A stretch of DNA of 64,000 nt from Didymella arachidicola (taxonomy: Eukaryota; Ascomycota; Dothideomycetes; Pleosporales; Didymellaceae), in assembly GCA_016630955.3 (NCBI GenBank), contig CM050001.1, forward strand, positions 930,001-994,000, in the 5' to 3' direction. Within the stretch, counting starts at the first letter, position 1, and each line of letters begins with the position of its first letter. This document shows, in pieces, positions 1 to 9,735 of this stretch. Position numbers and translations under genes: made by a program. A model generated the notes under the pieces. The model ran no database searches and had not been told where the DNA came from. It saw nothing but the letters and a program-made list of their open reading frames with translations.

Positions 1-1
1 C

Positions 2-775
2 TTTGAAGTCACAGGCATATCGCCATTTAATCTAGAAGTAATACTCCAAAAGTTCAGAACTGCTGCTACTGAGAGCGATAGCGAGTTGTCTAACCTCAGC
101 GCATCTGATTGGAGAAAGATCAGGCGGCTGATTGATTGCGCTGTCAACCACAAAGAGAGCAGGAAGATCTCGCAGCTTAATCGAAGTATCATGAAGCTAT
201 CTACCCGATCTAAGCTGGTTGAGCGAGAGAATGAGAAGCTACGAGAAGCTCTGATTAATGAGCGACAGCGTAAGCAGCGATCGCAGCCTGGAGTACTTGA
301 GCAATCCGAAGATTATCATGGTGGAGCTGATTTCTGGTCGCCGCGGAAGGTGCGAGAAGCTCGCAGCCTCTAAGAGCAGAAGAAGCGCGATCAAGAGCTA
401 TTACAACAACAAAAAGCTATGGCGATCCAAGCTCGAGAGGAGTCAAAGCTGATCAAAGCGCGGGAGATTGATGCGAGGCGTCGCGCGCGAGCAGAGGCGA
501 AGCTGCTAAGGGAGAAGCAGAGGGCTATCGAAGCCGCTGAGCGAGCTGCTCGCCAAGCAGCCCGCAAAGCAGCAAAACGACTTTAACAAGTTTCTAAAAA
601 TTTTAAAAAGAGTAAGAAGAAGAAGGACTTTAAAACCTGTACGAGGCCTACACACAAAAAAACAATCGTTAGTGGTGATAGTTATAGTAATCAGTCATTT
701 AGTTGCGTTACAGGCCCACCACCTATTTAATCGCGACGCGGCCGCAACATTAAACTGCCATTAAAATATAAGTAG
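2..775 (+). pseudogene. Pogo/Fot1-type transposase, C-terminal remnant (element '0')
   Basis: The frame enters from outside the window and can be read to 775 with three TAA stops at 371, 584 and 728. It aligns with the C-terminal third of the intact transposase at 17723-19582: a 'TGISP' motif at the start, 'DWRKIRRLI', a leucine/glutamate-rich coiled coil, 'FWSPRKVREA', a long Arg/Lys/Glu helix and the terminal motif 'RRGRN...LPxKYK'. The catalytic DDE region would lie upstream of base 1. The TAA stops fit CAA-to-TAA change, the RIP signature. This is a dead fragment. It is useful as a third allele of the LINE target site discussed in the findings, because here the 'TGISP' codons are uninterrupted. 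Confidence 0.85.
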
Positions 776-882
776 TTATTAATATATTATATAACGTCTA
801 GAATACTCCACTAAAAGATCTCGCTATAATAGCCATTTGGTGCGGCTCTACAGCCTTATCTTTGTGGTGGTTTTGGTGGGGC

Positions 883-927
883 GGAGCGATCGTTTCGCCG
901 TCCTGATCGCTTCGCCGTCCGGCACGG
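883..927 (-). repeat. Right terminal inverted repeat of pogo remnant '0'
   Basis: Read on the minus strand from the flanking TA at 928-929, the sequence starts ccgtgccggacggcgaa and contains the word ggacggcgaa twice, 17 bp apart start to start. This is the same layout as the complete TIRs elsewhere in the window, so it marks the end of the element whose transposase tail is at 2-775. The left end lies outside the window. Confidence 0.6.
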
Positions 928-929
928 TA

Positions 930-1486
930 CCGCATATGGAAAGCGGCATCACGGTCGAGAAACGCGTCGCTCTTGATCGACAACGCATCGTGATCAGCAA
1001 TGACCCCTTACTTCGGCCCTTGCTCAAAAGCATGCGAGATGATGTCTTTCAACGATGAGGCTGAAGATCGACATCTGGGGAAGCGCGGAGTGAATGCGGT
1101 ACCTGACGCTAAAGACCCTGGAGTGACGTCAAAGACTCGCTCATGAACGCATCATAGTGACAAAGGCATCGCGAGGAAAGGGCAAGGCGCGATGCGCGTT
1201 CCTCGAGCTGCAAAACAATCGACATCCTCCATACCGTCTGTCATCAACAGGCTCGACTTCGCTGCAATTGAACCTCTCATTCAATCGAAAACCAGAAGGA
1301 TTAGCGACTGACATCTAATCACAAATTCAACAAGCAGTAAGCCAGTTCGAAATCATCATGTCAGGAAAAAATGAGCAGGGCAAAATAGACGTGAAGCAGA
1401 AGAACGGTAAGCAGACTCTCCAGTGAGGCCTCTGGAGAAATGCAACACGCCTGTGTATCCTTCGCATCGTAGTCGTACTTTCTCAT
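930..1486. other. Intergenic, no gene seen
   Basis: There is no convincing coding frame. Short overlapping frames on both strands (837-1058 plus, 798-983 and 848-1033 minus) are low-complexity or antisense to the transposon end. An ATG at 1440 could begin a first exon of the next gene, but this cannot be shown. Confidence 0.5.
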
Positions 1487-1963
1487 GTGGACTCACACAC
1501 TCACACAAGTGTATACTCTGAACCTCGACTGACACGTGCAGTTTTCAATGCGCCCCTCCATCAACATTCCACACCCAGCAGGACCATCGTCACGGGCTAC
1601 AGCTCCGGGATGTGCTCCAGCGAGATGCCTCTTGCCCTTAACCTCACATCGTCCTTCCTCGACTGGTCTCAAAAACAAGGCACCGATCTTCGAAAGTCTG
1701 GAATCAAAGAGGGGTCGAGACTTTGTGGTTACGTGAGCACGTGGAAAGCAGCAGTCGATGCGGGCATCGATGACGTGCCCAAGGTGAAGCTCGAGGCTAC
1801 CCACCACCACGCGCTGGATATCATTGGCTTGGACACGTTGACGAAGTACGCTGCGGAGCAAGATAACAGGAGAGCGGAGAGCCGGGTCATTCTGCCTAAG
1901 GATAGCAACCAGAGCATTGCTAGGGAGAGCGATCAGATTGGCGGCAAGGAGCCCAGGGCGTAG
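1487..1963 (+). CDS. DUF2237-like small protein (5' end unresolved)
   Basis: The open frame ends at 1963. From about residue 20 it follows the DUF2237 pattern: 'FNAPLHQHSTP..TGY' corresponds to the family's N-terminal block, then 'SSFLDWSQKQGTDLR', then 'STWKAA', and finally 'VPKVKLEATHHHALDIIGLD', the family's best conserved tail. The function of DUF2237 proteins is not established. The frame has no early ATG (it opens with GTG). A branch-point-like ctgac followed by an AG at 1540-1541 suggests that a second exon starts at 1542 and that the true start is upstream. The cysteine-rich block seen in typical members is partly altered here (HST for CST, and only one Cys before the STWK motif), so the copy may be diverging or decaying. 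The minus-strand frame over the same bases is a shadow. Confidence 0.55.
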   Translation: MDSHTHTSVYSEPRLTRAVFNAPLHQHSTPSRTIVTGYSSGMCSSEMPLALNLTSSFLDWSQKQGTDLRKSGIKEGSRLCGYVSTWKAAVDAGIDDVPKVKLEATHHHALDIIGLDTLTKYAAEQDNRRAESRVILPKDSNQSIARESDQIGGKEPRA

Positions 1964-2224
1964 GATATGCACGACTGTGCTGTTCCGACATTCCTGCATA
2001 GCTTGGACGCAGTTGAGATTAAAAATTATGAAGCTACTGCGAGTGGCTGTCTGTAATGATACCACCTTGATTCATGTGCAATGTGCACTGCGCCATCTTA
2101 TCTGGTCTGCCCGATCATGACTGCGCACTCCAGGAACCGCCGTGGCTGAGACGCTTTCATGCCATTGGCTTCTTAAGCGATATGTTGGGTTGCGTGCCAC
2201 TCAGAATCGTGCTCAGGCCAACGC

Positions 2225-3388
2225 GACGTAAATTACACGGACGAAGAGGGTTTTGAGGACGATGTCGGGACATATCTCAGTTACCACGACCTGAGACGGG
2301 GCACAAGCGACAGCATCAGTTGTCGACTGCAGCCACTGATGAAAAATAGCGTCATGAAGCACGAATGCTGAAGGAGATCTTACATCGATATGTGAGTTCT
2401 GGAAAGCCTCGTAACCCAACTCATAGAACTGGCCGCCGTAACGTCCCGATAGGTCGTACAGTCTCCCGGCTCTTATGCTACGAAAGACGGCTTTATCCCT
2501 TACTCTACCATATCTTGCAGTGCAGCTTGAGTGGCAAAATCGCAAGACGAGTCATTGAACGACACCTATCCTGGGGAAAGGAGCTAAAGAGATTTGTGGC
2601 TGTCTCGCTAAATGTACCGCGTTCCGCCACTCGAAGCGGATCGCCGTCAAGCACAAGGATATCAAACCCAGCAATGTGCTCAGATTCCATGGATCTCCCA
2701 TTTTGACCGATTTTGGCATATCGGGCACTTTCAAAGGCGAGGTGCATAGCACTTCATCTCATCCGACCGCTAAAAGCAAGCCTTACGTCGCCCCTGAAGT
2801 CATGCAAGGCGAGACGCGTAATGCATCTCAGGACGTGTTATCGCTCAGAAGAGTCTCTTAGACATGTACTGGGCGCTTGAGGGCAAGACTCATGTTGGGA
2901 GCTCTTTTGATGGATCTTTTCGGGCCCAGAGCTACCCTGGCACGACTCTGGAGAACGACAATATTCAGCTTGGTGAGGAGACCATCAGGCTTAGTGTTGA
3001 TAAATCGCCAGAACTTCAAGCCAAAGAGATGTTGTTTAGCCTGATTCGTCGCATAACTGCACGAGCAGAGGAACAGCACCCAACTGCTGTGCAAATTGCC
3101 GCCGCGCTCACCTACCCAACATACTTTGGCCAGACATGCGGCAACTGGTGTCTCCCAAACGAATTTGATCAGACTAATTTCCGTGCCTGGTCCGCGATTC
3201 ATACTTATGCGCGGGATGTAGGGGAGAAATTCAGTAGGCACTACCGAAGAGAAAACCATGATACTTTGACCAACCACGTACTGCGACTGAAAATGAACAA
3301 CAACATAATGCCACATCCGAGCGATTTCATTTTTTCAATTGGAGTGTCTGAGATCAAAGGCATGGTTATAGCTTTGAATCCGAGTTGA
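2225..3388 (+). pseudogene. Protein kinase, frameshifted pseudogene
   Basis: One frame contains the catalytic loop 'HKDIKPSN' (2652-2675), the 'DFGIS' Mg-binding motif (2709-2723) and the activation-segment 'APE' (2790-2798), which together identify a eukaryotic protein kinase domain; 'CRD/HRD' is replaced by HKD, as in many fungal kinases. Just upstream, 'GCLAKCTAF' is a plausible preceding helix. The frame stops at about 2860, and the C-lobe continues in another frame as 'LLDMYWALEG...' through 3388, so a frameshift lies between about 2838 and 2858. Upstream, 2225-2370 is open and acidic ('NYTDEEGFEDDVGTYL') and may be the N-terminal part, but no glycine loop was found there. No intron consensus rescues the breaks convincingly. 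It probably does not make an active kinase. Confidence 0.65.
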
Positions 3389-3905
3389 ATGTTTCAGCCG
3401 AGCATATGAAGCTGCCGGGGATAGGCGCATTTGGTCTCGTTGAAGGTGTACGTGTCAGTGGAGAGAAGCTCACGAGAAAGGCTCTACGGGTCCCGAACGG
3501 TTGCGGACATTTGCTTGAACTCGTGGCATCTGATTTTTGTAGACTGAGCTCGATGTGGCCCTTAATGACGCACGCAGTAGCTTTAGAGCGTGCTGGGCAG
3601 AAATTTCCCCCGACAGTGTGTCATACAGCCTGCCGACCCCAAACTCCCGCAGCCGACTCGTTGTCAGTAGTCGTTCTGCGAGGCGAGATATATCTCCTGC
3701 GAAAGCTGTACTAGAGCTGAGACAGCTTCTTGCAACACTTCCGATGCTGTCACGCAGAGGATATTCATTGGACGGGGAGCTACATCAGTCGTGTATTCGT
3801 TCAAAGTCCCTCCAGTCATGGCTGGGAGAAAGTTTTTCAACTGCGGCGATTTGTAACATTATCAACACCACTGACAAACACAAAATGCTCGTTGGAGGTG
3901 ACTGA
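3385..3905 (+). pseudogene. Second kinase N-lobe fragment and unknown tail
   Basis: The sequence 'GIGAFGLVE' (3418-3444), followed by 'VRVSGEKLTRKALRV', is a good glycine-rich ATP loop with a candidate beta-3 lysine. It lies immediately downstream of the C-lobe of the preceding kinase pseudogene, so two related kinase pieces sit in tandem. The frame is lost near 3520. A different frame (about 3546-3905) encodes a Ser/Arg-rich stretch of no recognised family. It may belong to the same decayed gene or be random. Confidence 0.4.
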
Positions 3906-4704
3906 GAACAGCAGATGACCCATGCAACTTCCTCAGCGACCCGGATGTCAGGCGCGAGCGCACCACGAACAAATTCCTGCCACTCTCGCTTTTGATACGC
4001 CGTTGAATTCAATCTAATTGCCATGTCTCATTCCGCGATGTCGTCTTCGCGTTGCGCGCAGCTTGTCATCTCGATCCCATACATGCAAGGGACGCAGGAA
4101 CGAGTTAGTACATCAGGAAGATCGTCTGTTGCCTGAATTTAAATAGAGGATATCCTTGAAGATGTCGCATCTTATATGTCGTGTTTAAAAGGATCGAAGA
4201 TCATGTTGTCGGTGCTGTGAGCTCTGTCTCACAAGAATGCCATCAATGTCAAACTTGAACGCATGCGTAGTTGACATGTCCCACCCCACCTTCGGTTACT
4301 GTTAAACATCTCTAGAAACATGGACGGCTGGCATATAGTCGCGGATTACCTCGACTCGGGTTCATGCCACTACGCGGATCAATCACCACCACGCATTCAT
4401 ATGTCCCGGGTTGCAGATATCTTTACATTCAGGCCATAAGCTATCCTGGGGAATTACAACACAAAATTTTTGACTTGATTGGGATTGTAACTGGAGGGAT
4501 TCCCTCTTATGGTCGAGACAAATGTTCGTGGCGCACGATGGATTGACAGCTATCTGCAGTAAGACATTGACTCGACCAGTCTCGAAATTCTTCCGCAATG
4601 GGATTTGCTGATCACTCGTTTCACCAACGTCTCTCGATCTATGACGTCTATGTATAAGCTATCGCATGTGGGTGATAATATGTCTAAGCATCGTGACAAA
4701 AAAG
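3906..4704. other. Intergenic, no gene seen
   Basis: Only short frames that do not resemble any family are present. The distal part (after about 4600) is probably the promoter region of the gene that starts at 4787. Confidence 0.5.
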
Positions 4705-4710
4705 TATAAA
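4705..4710 (+). promoter_or_regulatory. TATA box of the 4787 gene
   Basis: TATAAA lies 77 bp upstream of the ATG at 4787, in the context aaaaaagtataaaagagcc. The distance suits a fungal core promoter with a short leader. Confidence 0.55.
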
Positions 4711-4786
4711 AGAGCCACATCCCCACAGACCTGCGTCAAGCAGCACATAAGGCCACACCAGGCTTTCAACTTTTGACACCACAAAC

Positions 4787-5725
4787 ATGCCTACTTTGAA
4801 CGACCACCACTATATGGCGACGGAGCTGAGAAAAGTTGCTCTTCCAGAGGTCCTAACATCTCTTCCTGATCAAGAAATACTCCAGGAGTTCTCCGACCTG
4901 TACGAAGCCATCATGGCCCATGTCGAAGAATTCTACACCACTGGCCCGATTAAGAGCGGCGGTACATCGCAGATCATGATCGAGCAAGCGAGCGCAGGGG
5001 TCCTCCTACCATGGCCGCAAATCATTCAGCTCCTCGACGACACCAGAACCCGAACCGGCGTCCTGGCGATGTGCATCGGCCGCACGATGCTAAGCCGCAG
5101 TCTGATGCTGCGCGTCGGGACCACGAACAGCCTCGGCGCGACCTTCCTCCCGCCCGAGCTGATCGACTGCTTCCAGAGTTTCTGCATCGGCAAGAGCGTG
5201 CCCACGCTCGACGGCAAAGAGCCCAAGCCGCTCAACCTCGCACTGCTCTCGCGCTGGAAGCAGATCTCAGCCACGCTAATGCACACGACATACATGGAAG
5301 AAGCGTTCTCGCCATTTGATGGGCGCACAATCAACATCGAGCGTGCGATCGAGGACCTCGATCCGCTCCTCGGGACATACGCCGACCGCGACACCGCGCG
5401 GCGCAGGAGCGAAAGAGTCAACGACCTCCGAGAAGTGCTTCGTAAAGGCGCGCGGTTTGCGTTTCTTCTGTTCAGTCAGCCGTGTTTGTGGACGTTTGAC
5501 TGGTATCAAAACCGCGAGATCGAGGCTTGTGAGGGCCAGCTCAGACCCAGCAAGGTTGAAGGTCCCAAGGGCGATGGAGCGCACCGCTTTGAATTACCCC
5601 TGGACGAGATTGTGATATGGCCGATGTTACTACGGGTAGTGGATGAGAAAGGATGCAGAGTGGCAGGCAAGGGACATGGTGTGGTTTGTGGGGAGAAAGT
5701 GTACCTCGAGAAGGTATTGTCGTGA
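4787..5725 (+). CDS. Hypothetical protein, 312 aa, intact
   Basis: This is an uninterrupted 312-codon frame with a GC-rich coding core and a TATA box in the right place. No catalytic motif is recognised and there is no signal peptide. The central part has helical, Leu-rich stretches ('FLPPELIDCFQSFCIGKSVP') and a basic segment 'DRDTARRRSERVNDLREVLRKGARFAFLLFSQP'-like region around residues 200-235; the C-terminus has 'VIWPMLLRVVDEKGCRVAGKG' near residues 275-295. It resembles the lineage-specific, single-exon hypothetical genes common in ascomycete accessory DNA. It is apparently free of RIP-type stops, unlike most of its surroundings. The product is probably soluble; the role is unknown. Confidence 0.7.
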   Translation: MPTLNDHHYMATELRKVALPEVLTSLPDQEILQEFSDLYEAIMAHVEEFYTTGPIKSGGTSQIMIEQASAGVLLPWPQIIQLLDDTRTRTGVLAMCIGRTMLSRSLMLRVGTTNSLGATFLPPELIDCFQSFCIGKSVPTLDGKEPKPLNLALLSRWKQISATLMHTTYMEEAFSPFDGRTINIERAIEDLDPLLGTYADRDTARRRSERVNDLREVLRKGARFAFLLFSQPCLWTFDWYQNREIEACEGQLRPSKVEGPKGDGAHRFELPLDEIVIWPMLLRVVDEKGCRVAGKGHGVVCGEKVYLEKVLS

Positions 5726-6055
5726 ACGTTATAACGGAATAGGGTAAGTTAAAGCCCTCAGAGACGTTGCAAAGTAACACACATACACAAATTTGTCTAC
5801 TTGTAGAGCTTGGCCAGACTGATAGCTACAAAGAAGTTCAGAAGCTGTAGTTTACTTTGTTGTTACGTTTGTAAGACTGAGTGCGCACGTTTGACTCTCC
5901 TTATCTTACTCATCCTCTACCTTTCAATATACCGTCCTTTCTAGCAGTGGCTCCACTGATTAAATTAGAAGCTGGCAGGGCTTTCGATATATGTATATGT
6001 AAATGAGCGATTTCTAGCCACACCATAATAAGCTAGGTTGTGAAAAGCACCTACA
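5726..6055. other. Intergenic, AT-rich 3' flank
   Basis: The sequence downstream of the 312-aa gene is AT-rich with several A/T runs suitable for 3' processing. No coding frame or repeat was seen. Confidence 0.5.
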
Positions 6056-6496
6056 TTAGAGTAAGAGATTGAAAGCTTGTCGATGTCTTGCCCAGCCATT
6101 CCGATTTATTGGGTGCCTTCTTTCCAGACACCAGCGGATGGTTGTCGTCGATAATGATGAGATAAACCTCATGGGACTGGCCCCCTTTCTGCGGCTCCTC
6201 AGCTCTGTTGTACTGTGTGCGATCTTCAGAGTTGTCGTTTTCTCACCAGGCCTTTCGAGCCCATCCAGCTCCACCGTGGCTTCTCCTTCTTCTTCGTTGA
6301 CCTTCTTTGTCATCCTCGTTATCCACGTTTTCACATCAAAGTCCTCGCCGGCCATGCCTCTCACGACGGTCTCGTCCTGCCCTTCAGTGGTGAGCTCACG
6401 CGCAATCTGCTTCCTAAGCTTTATTTTGGGATCATGACATTCTGACTCGCCAGTCGCTAGCATCGACCGCCGCTGTGCCCTCTTTCCTTCAATCAA
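6056..6496 (-). other. Possible small charged ORF, unproven
   Basis: The minus-strand frame encodes a Lys/Glu-rich segment ('KLRKQIARELTTEGQDE', 'RMTKKVNEEEGEATVELDG') that looks more protein-like than the overlapping plus-strand frame. Its first codon is TTG and the first ATG is about 12 codons in. No family is recognised. It could be one exon of a decayed gene. Confidence 0.25.
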
Positions 6497-6797
6497 CTCG
6501 TGCGCTGCAGCCTCAGCCTGGTGCAGCCTGTCGATATAGCGTCTCTAAGAGTTGGAGATAGTGCGATGGTCTTTTTCTTCGCAGGTTCCTGCGGCAGATA
6601 GCCAGAATGCGAGGTTAACAAACGGAAAGGACGTGGCAGGTCCATCCTCAGTTTTATCGGAGCTTCACAGGTCGTATTTGCCAGTATCTTGTAACGTGAC
6701 AGAACCTCTGATGGCTACAGTATGATTGAGGCTGTTGGTCGGCATCTTGCGCATCACAGAAACAGCTACAATTGTTGATCGATTATGCGTCGTTCCC

Positions 6798-6947
6798 CGT
6801 GGGAGTGAATATCAACGAAGCAGTCAGAAGCTTTGCCAAGCTGAGCGTTCCGCCATGAAGGACTGCCTGCAAAAGACTAACGAGATGGTTGCTGCGCGAA
6901 AGAACAGAGTCAAGCTTACCAGAAAGCAGGAGGATCTTGAGGCATAG
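6798..6947 (+). repeat. SAP-like domain repeat, copy 1 (decayed)
   Basis: This block is duplicated at 7776-7978. Its translation around 6856-6945 reads 'AMKDCLQKTNEMVAARKN..VKLTRKQEDLEA', a degraded version of the better preserved copy 2. One base is missing relative to copy 2 just before the ATG at 6856. It lies antisense to the 3' part of the minus-strand ORF described next. Confidence 0.45.
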
Positions 6948-6981
6948 GACTGCTTCCACGCTGGGACTCGACGTGACTCAC

Positions 6982-7549
6982 GCATGATCTGCTCATAGAA
7001 CAGATCGAGCTCTGGTGTACCCAAGATATTCTTCGCCCTCGTTGGCTTCGAGAGACCGAGCTTGTTTGCGATCAAGTGGATGTTTCGGTTGACTTGACAG
7101 TGGAACACATCAGCAGTTGCAGGGAATCCAGTAACCAGTGCCTTGATCCACCAGACAAGGGCTGACTTGGTCTCGTACAAAGTGCCAGCCTTCACCCTCT
7201 CAGTCAGCTTGCCTTTGGCGATATTTGCTAGGCTCCCGTGGAACCTGCATACGCGATTGGTGATGAACTCGGGGTCGTTTATGTCTTTAATCCTGGTGAG
7301 CGCGCGGAAAATCCTCATGAAGTCATGAAAGTCGCTGCGTGCGCGTTCTCGGCGCAGCACTGTCGAGGGTGCACCATCGTCGTAGAAAACTGATTCTTCA
7401 GCGGGCGATCTGTAAAGCTCGAGATTACCAAAGACCTCGGCCTCAAACTGGACGGTTCTACGGCCTGTTGTTGGGAGCAGCGAACGCAAGACCTTGTGTG
7501 GAGACGAGCTCCTTGAGGGTGCCTTGTGCGGGCTGCTTGTGCCAGCCAT
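6982..7549 (-). CDS. Unknown 'WWI-domain' protein, 5' exon
   Basis: The frame starts at an ATG at 7549 and runs about 190 codons to a good donor site (gtgagt on the minus strand, 6976-6981); beyond that the translation loses character, so the exon probably ends there. The N-terminus is Ser/Pro/His-rich. Residues of about 70-190 contain 'RARSDFHDFMRIF', 'FITNRVCRF', 'KSALVWWIKALVTGFPATADVF' and 'NIHLIANKLGL'. The same ordered pattern occurs in the minus-strand ORF at 9736-10254, so this is a real domain. It recalls the N-terminal helical part of DUF3435/FluG-like fungal proteins, the family that includes Starship tyrosine recombinases, but no catalytic R..H..R..Y is visible and this link is only a suggestion. 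Confidence 0.45.
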
Positions 7550-7775
7550 ATCGTCAGCAAGAGGATCGGGATTGACCGTGTTGAGGTAGCGGCAGAAGCA
7601 GATGCAATATCAATAGGCAAAATGCCGAGTGGCTTTGTTCGGAGTAAAAATTTTCCGTTGCCGTGTGAATGAAAGCAGGCGGCGGCGTTGCGTTGCGGTG
7701 AAGGCACGCGTTTGCTCCAACACCTAACAAAACCTTCGCACAACCCTGCCTCTCAATCCTACCTCTCAAGCCGGC

Positions 7776-7978
7776 ACGATAGATATCGATGAAGAAGTCA
7801 AGCGCTTCGGCAAGCTGAGCCTTCCTGCCATAAAGGACTGCCTGCGAAAGATCAATAAGACAATTGCTGTGTAAAAGAACAAAGTCAAGCTCACAGGAAC
7901 GAAGAAAGATCTCAAGGCTAGGTACCGCGAGTACCTTGAAAAGAACCTAACGGCAACAGAGGTATTATGACTGATCTG
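7776..7978 (+). repeat. SAP-like domain repeat, copy 2
   Basis: The frame reads 'KLSLPAIKDCLRKIN', one in-frame TAA, then 'KVKLTGTKKDLKARYREYL'. The spacing of a leucine helix, a linker and a 'xxGxKxxLxxR' helix is that of a SAP DNA-binding motif. Both copies have the same preceding sequence (…cgaagcagtcagaagctttgcc / …gaagaagtcaagcgcttcggc), so about 150 bp has been duplicated some 950 bp apart. No downstream PIAS or other domain could be connected. Confidence 0.45.
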
Positions 7979-8100
7979 CATTTGGTAACTGTCGCTGACG
8001 AAACAGGCGGCTGATGAGTACTCGCTGGAGACGGCGCTGCTTCAGGTACTGTGCCGAGCGGTAATCTCACGCGACCAGCACACCGGCTGCGGCAGACATA

Positions 8101-8887
8101 TTGGCAGCTATCATGATACCACAGACATGTCAAGTCGCACTGACGACAATGGAGTGCTTCGAAGCGCTTCAGTCTCCCGACGTGTCGACACTTATCCCTA
8201 CCCTCGCGCTCAACAACTTCCCAAGCACGCTCAAATCATTGTTGAGTTTCTCTCTCGCCCTCGGTACAGTCTATACCACCATGACGGAGCTATCTGATGA
8301 CCCTGCCATGAACTACGAAGGACTTCGAATCGAGGTGCTAAAGCCAATGCCTAAAGTCATTTGTCACCCGGCACTCCGCAAATTCTTCGAGTCGATGGGT
8401 GTCAAGGTGACTGAGGTTGCCACAGTCAGCGACAGTTCCACGCAGCCGGTGAGCAAGGATATCGTTACCTCACAAGTCACCATCGTGTGGAACGCAGTCA
8501 ATCGTCTCTCGATGCTGTGGCGCAACAAGTTCCCCCGCAAGCCAAAACATTTGATGCAGTGGCCTGTTGACTCCACCGATTGATAGGCTAGTAAAGCGCG
8601 TGATTACGTCTACCAGATTCCAGAGGCAGAGCCTGACAAGGTTGACGGCCTAGACGGAGCAGAACACAGAAGGATCGTTGTTGAGTGGATAGATCATGCG
8701 CCTCTGGGGTGCATCAAGAAACGAAAGGCCATAGACGCTATCTTTGGCGATACCTGCCGCTAGCTCAAGAAGCGTATTGAGAAACTAGCAAAGCGAAACT
8801 CGAAGCAAGGAGCAGGCACAGGTCATCGACGAGAAGCTGAAGTCACAGAGGCTGTCGTACACTTGCTCAAGACGTCCAGGAAGTAGA
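8101..8887 (+). pseudogene. Unknown gene remnant with three in-frame stops
   Basis: A 160-codon frame (8101-8583, first ATG 8113) is followed in the same frame, after TGA-TAG at 8581-8586, by a further protein-like stretch: 'ARDYVYQIPEAEPDKVDGLDG', 'RRIVVEWIDHAPLGCIKKRKAIDAIFG', a TAG at 8761, then 'LKKRIEKLAKRN'. The continuity of frame and the acidic/basic composition suggest one decayed gene of about 260 codons. No family is recognised. The preceding SAP-like copy 2 is in a different frame but could be its first exon. Confidence 0.35.
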
Positions 8888-8968
8888 AGGCGAACGGATT
8901 GTAGACAAGCTGCAGGTCGATTGCCTGGTGTAAATAGAGCGCAAACTATGTAGCTCTGGCAAAAATAT

Positions 8969-9058
8969 TGATTTCGTCGAGGCTCGAACTCGAGACCTTT
9001 CGCGTTCAATTCAAGGTGAATGTGAGGCGAACGTGATAACCAACTACACCACGAAACC
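8969..9058 (-). tRNA. tRNA-Val(CAC) with a 16-nt intron
   Basis: On the minus strand the sequence folds into a full cloverleaf. The acceptor ggtttcg (9058-9052) pairs with cgaaatc (8976-8970), with one G-T pair. The D arm is gtgt/tcac with loop agttggtta. The anticodon stem ttcgc/gcgaa (9031-9027 / 9003-8999) has CAC at 9024-9022. The T stem tcgag/ctcga has loop ttcgagc. A 16-nt intron (9020-9005) sits one base 3' of the anticodon, the canonical eukaryotic site. The A box (tggtgtagttgg) and B box (gttcgagcc) are both good. A TTTTT Pol III terminator follows within 4 nt of the 3' end (8965-8961). CCA is not encoded, as expected in eukaryotes. Confidence 0.9.
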
Positions 9059-9735
9059 GTGTTCTGCTATTTGATGATGTGACTTAAGAAAAATATTCTT
9101 ATAATGTCAATAACTATCAGACCAGAGTTTTGATGTGGGGCGAATGTGAAATTGCGTCAAAGGTGTCGTAGGAACATATGCTTACCCAACCACACCAGCG
9201 AACCATGAATTTGTTTGATTCGGGTGATGAAAGACCAGGGCCATGCAGCGTACCAATACTTGATCAATATAGGGAGTCAGAATTGAACAGAGATGACCGT
9301 TGGGGGCGTGAAGCGACCGTGACTGCAGTGATGTTCATTGTGGCTAGAAACTCCTTATTCCGGCATTAGGAGACGAGATTCACATTCTAGCTGTGTTCGG
9401 ACCTCACAGGGATCACGATCCTTAGCTGCGACTACTTAATCGCACAACAACGACACATGTGCGGCTAATGCTAAAGGCTAGCTCGCGGCGCTTGTGTCAC
9501 TTGCTGGTGGGCTCGGCTTCATGAAAGGAAGGTCGATATCAGCACCACCAACCACATCCTAGGGCGTGTCAATTGCGACACTCCCAAGCCTTCGTCATGT
9601 ATACATGGTCGACAAAAGTGGGTATTAGTAGACGAACGCAATTCATCCTGTAGCTGAGGCTTATCTTCTGCAGTCAAGAGCCGACCTGTGCAATGCAATT
9701 TAACCTCATTGTACAGACACGCAATGATCGCGCCA
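9059..9735. other. Intergenic, no gene seen
   Basis: There are no coherent coding frames. A short frame at 9178-9369 has no recognisable features. The region is the 5' flank of the tRNA gene (minus strand) and the 3' flank of the ORF at 9736-10254. Confidence 0.5.

Noticed and set aside
1493..2065. 190-codon minus-strand frame opposite the DUF2237-like gene
   Set aside because: It has no family features, and the plus strand carries a recognisable DUF2237 pattern, so this is an antisense shadow.
6824..6975. C-terminal part of the minus-strand ORF at 6824-7549
   Set aside because: Beyond the donor-like site the translation turns hydrophobic and coincides with the antisense of the SAP-like repeat, so it is not taken as coding.
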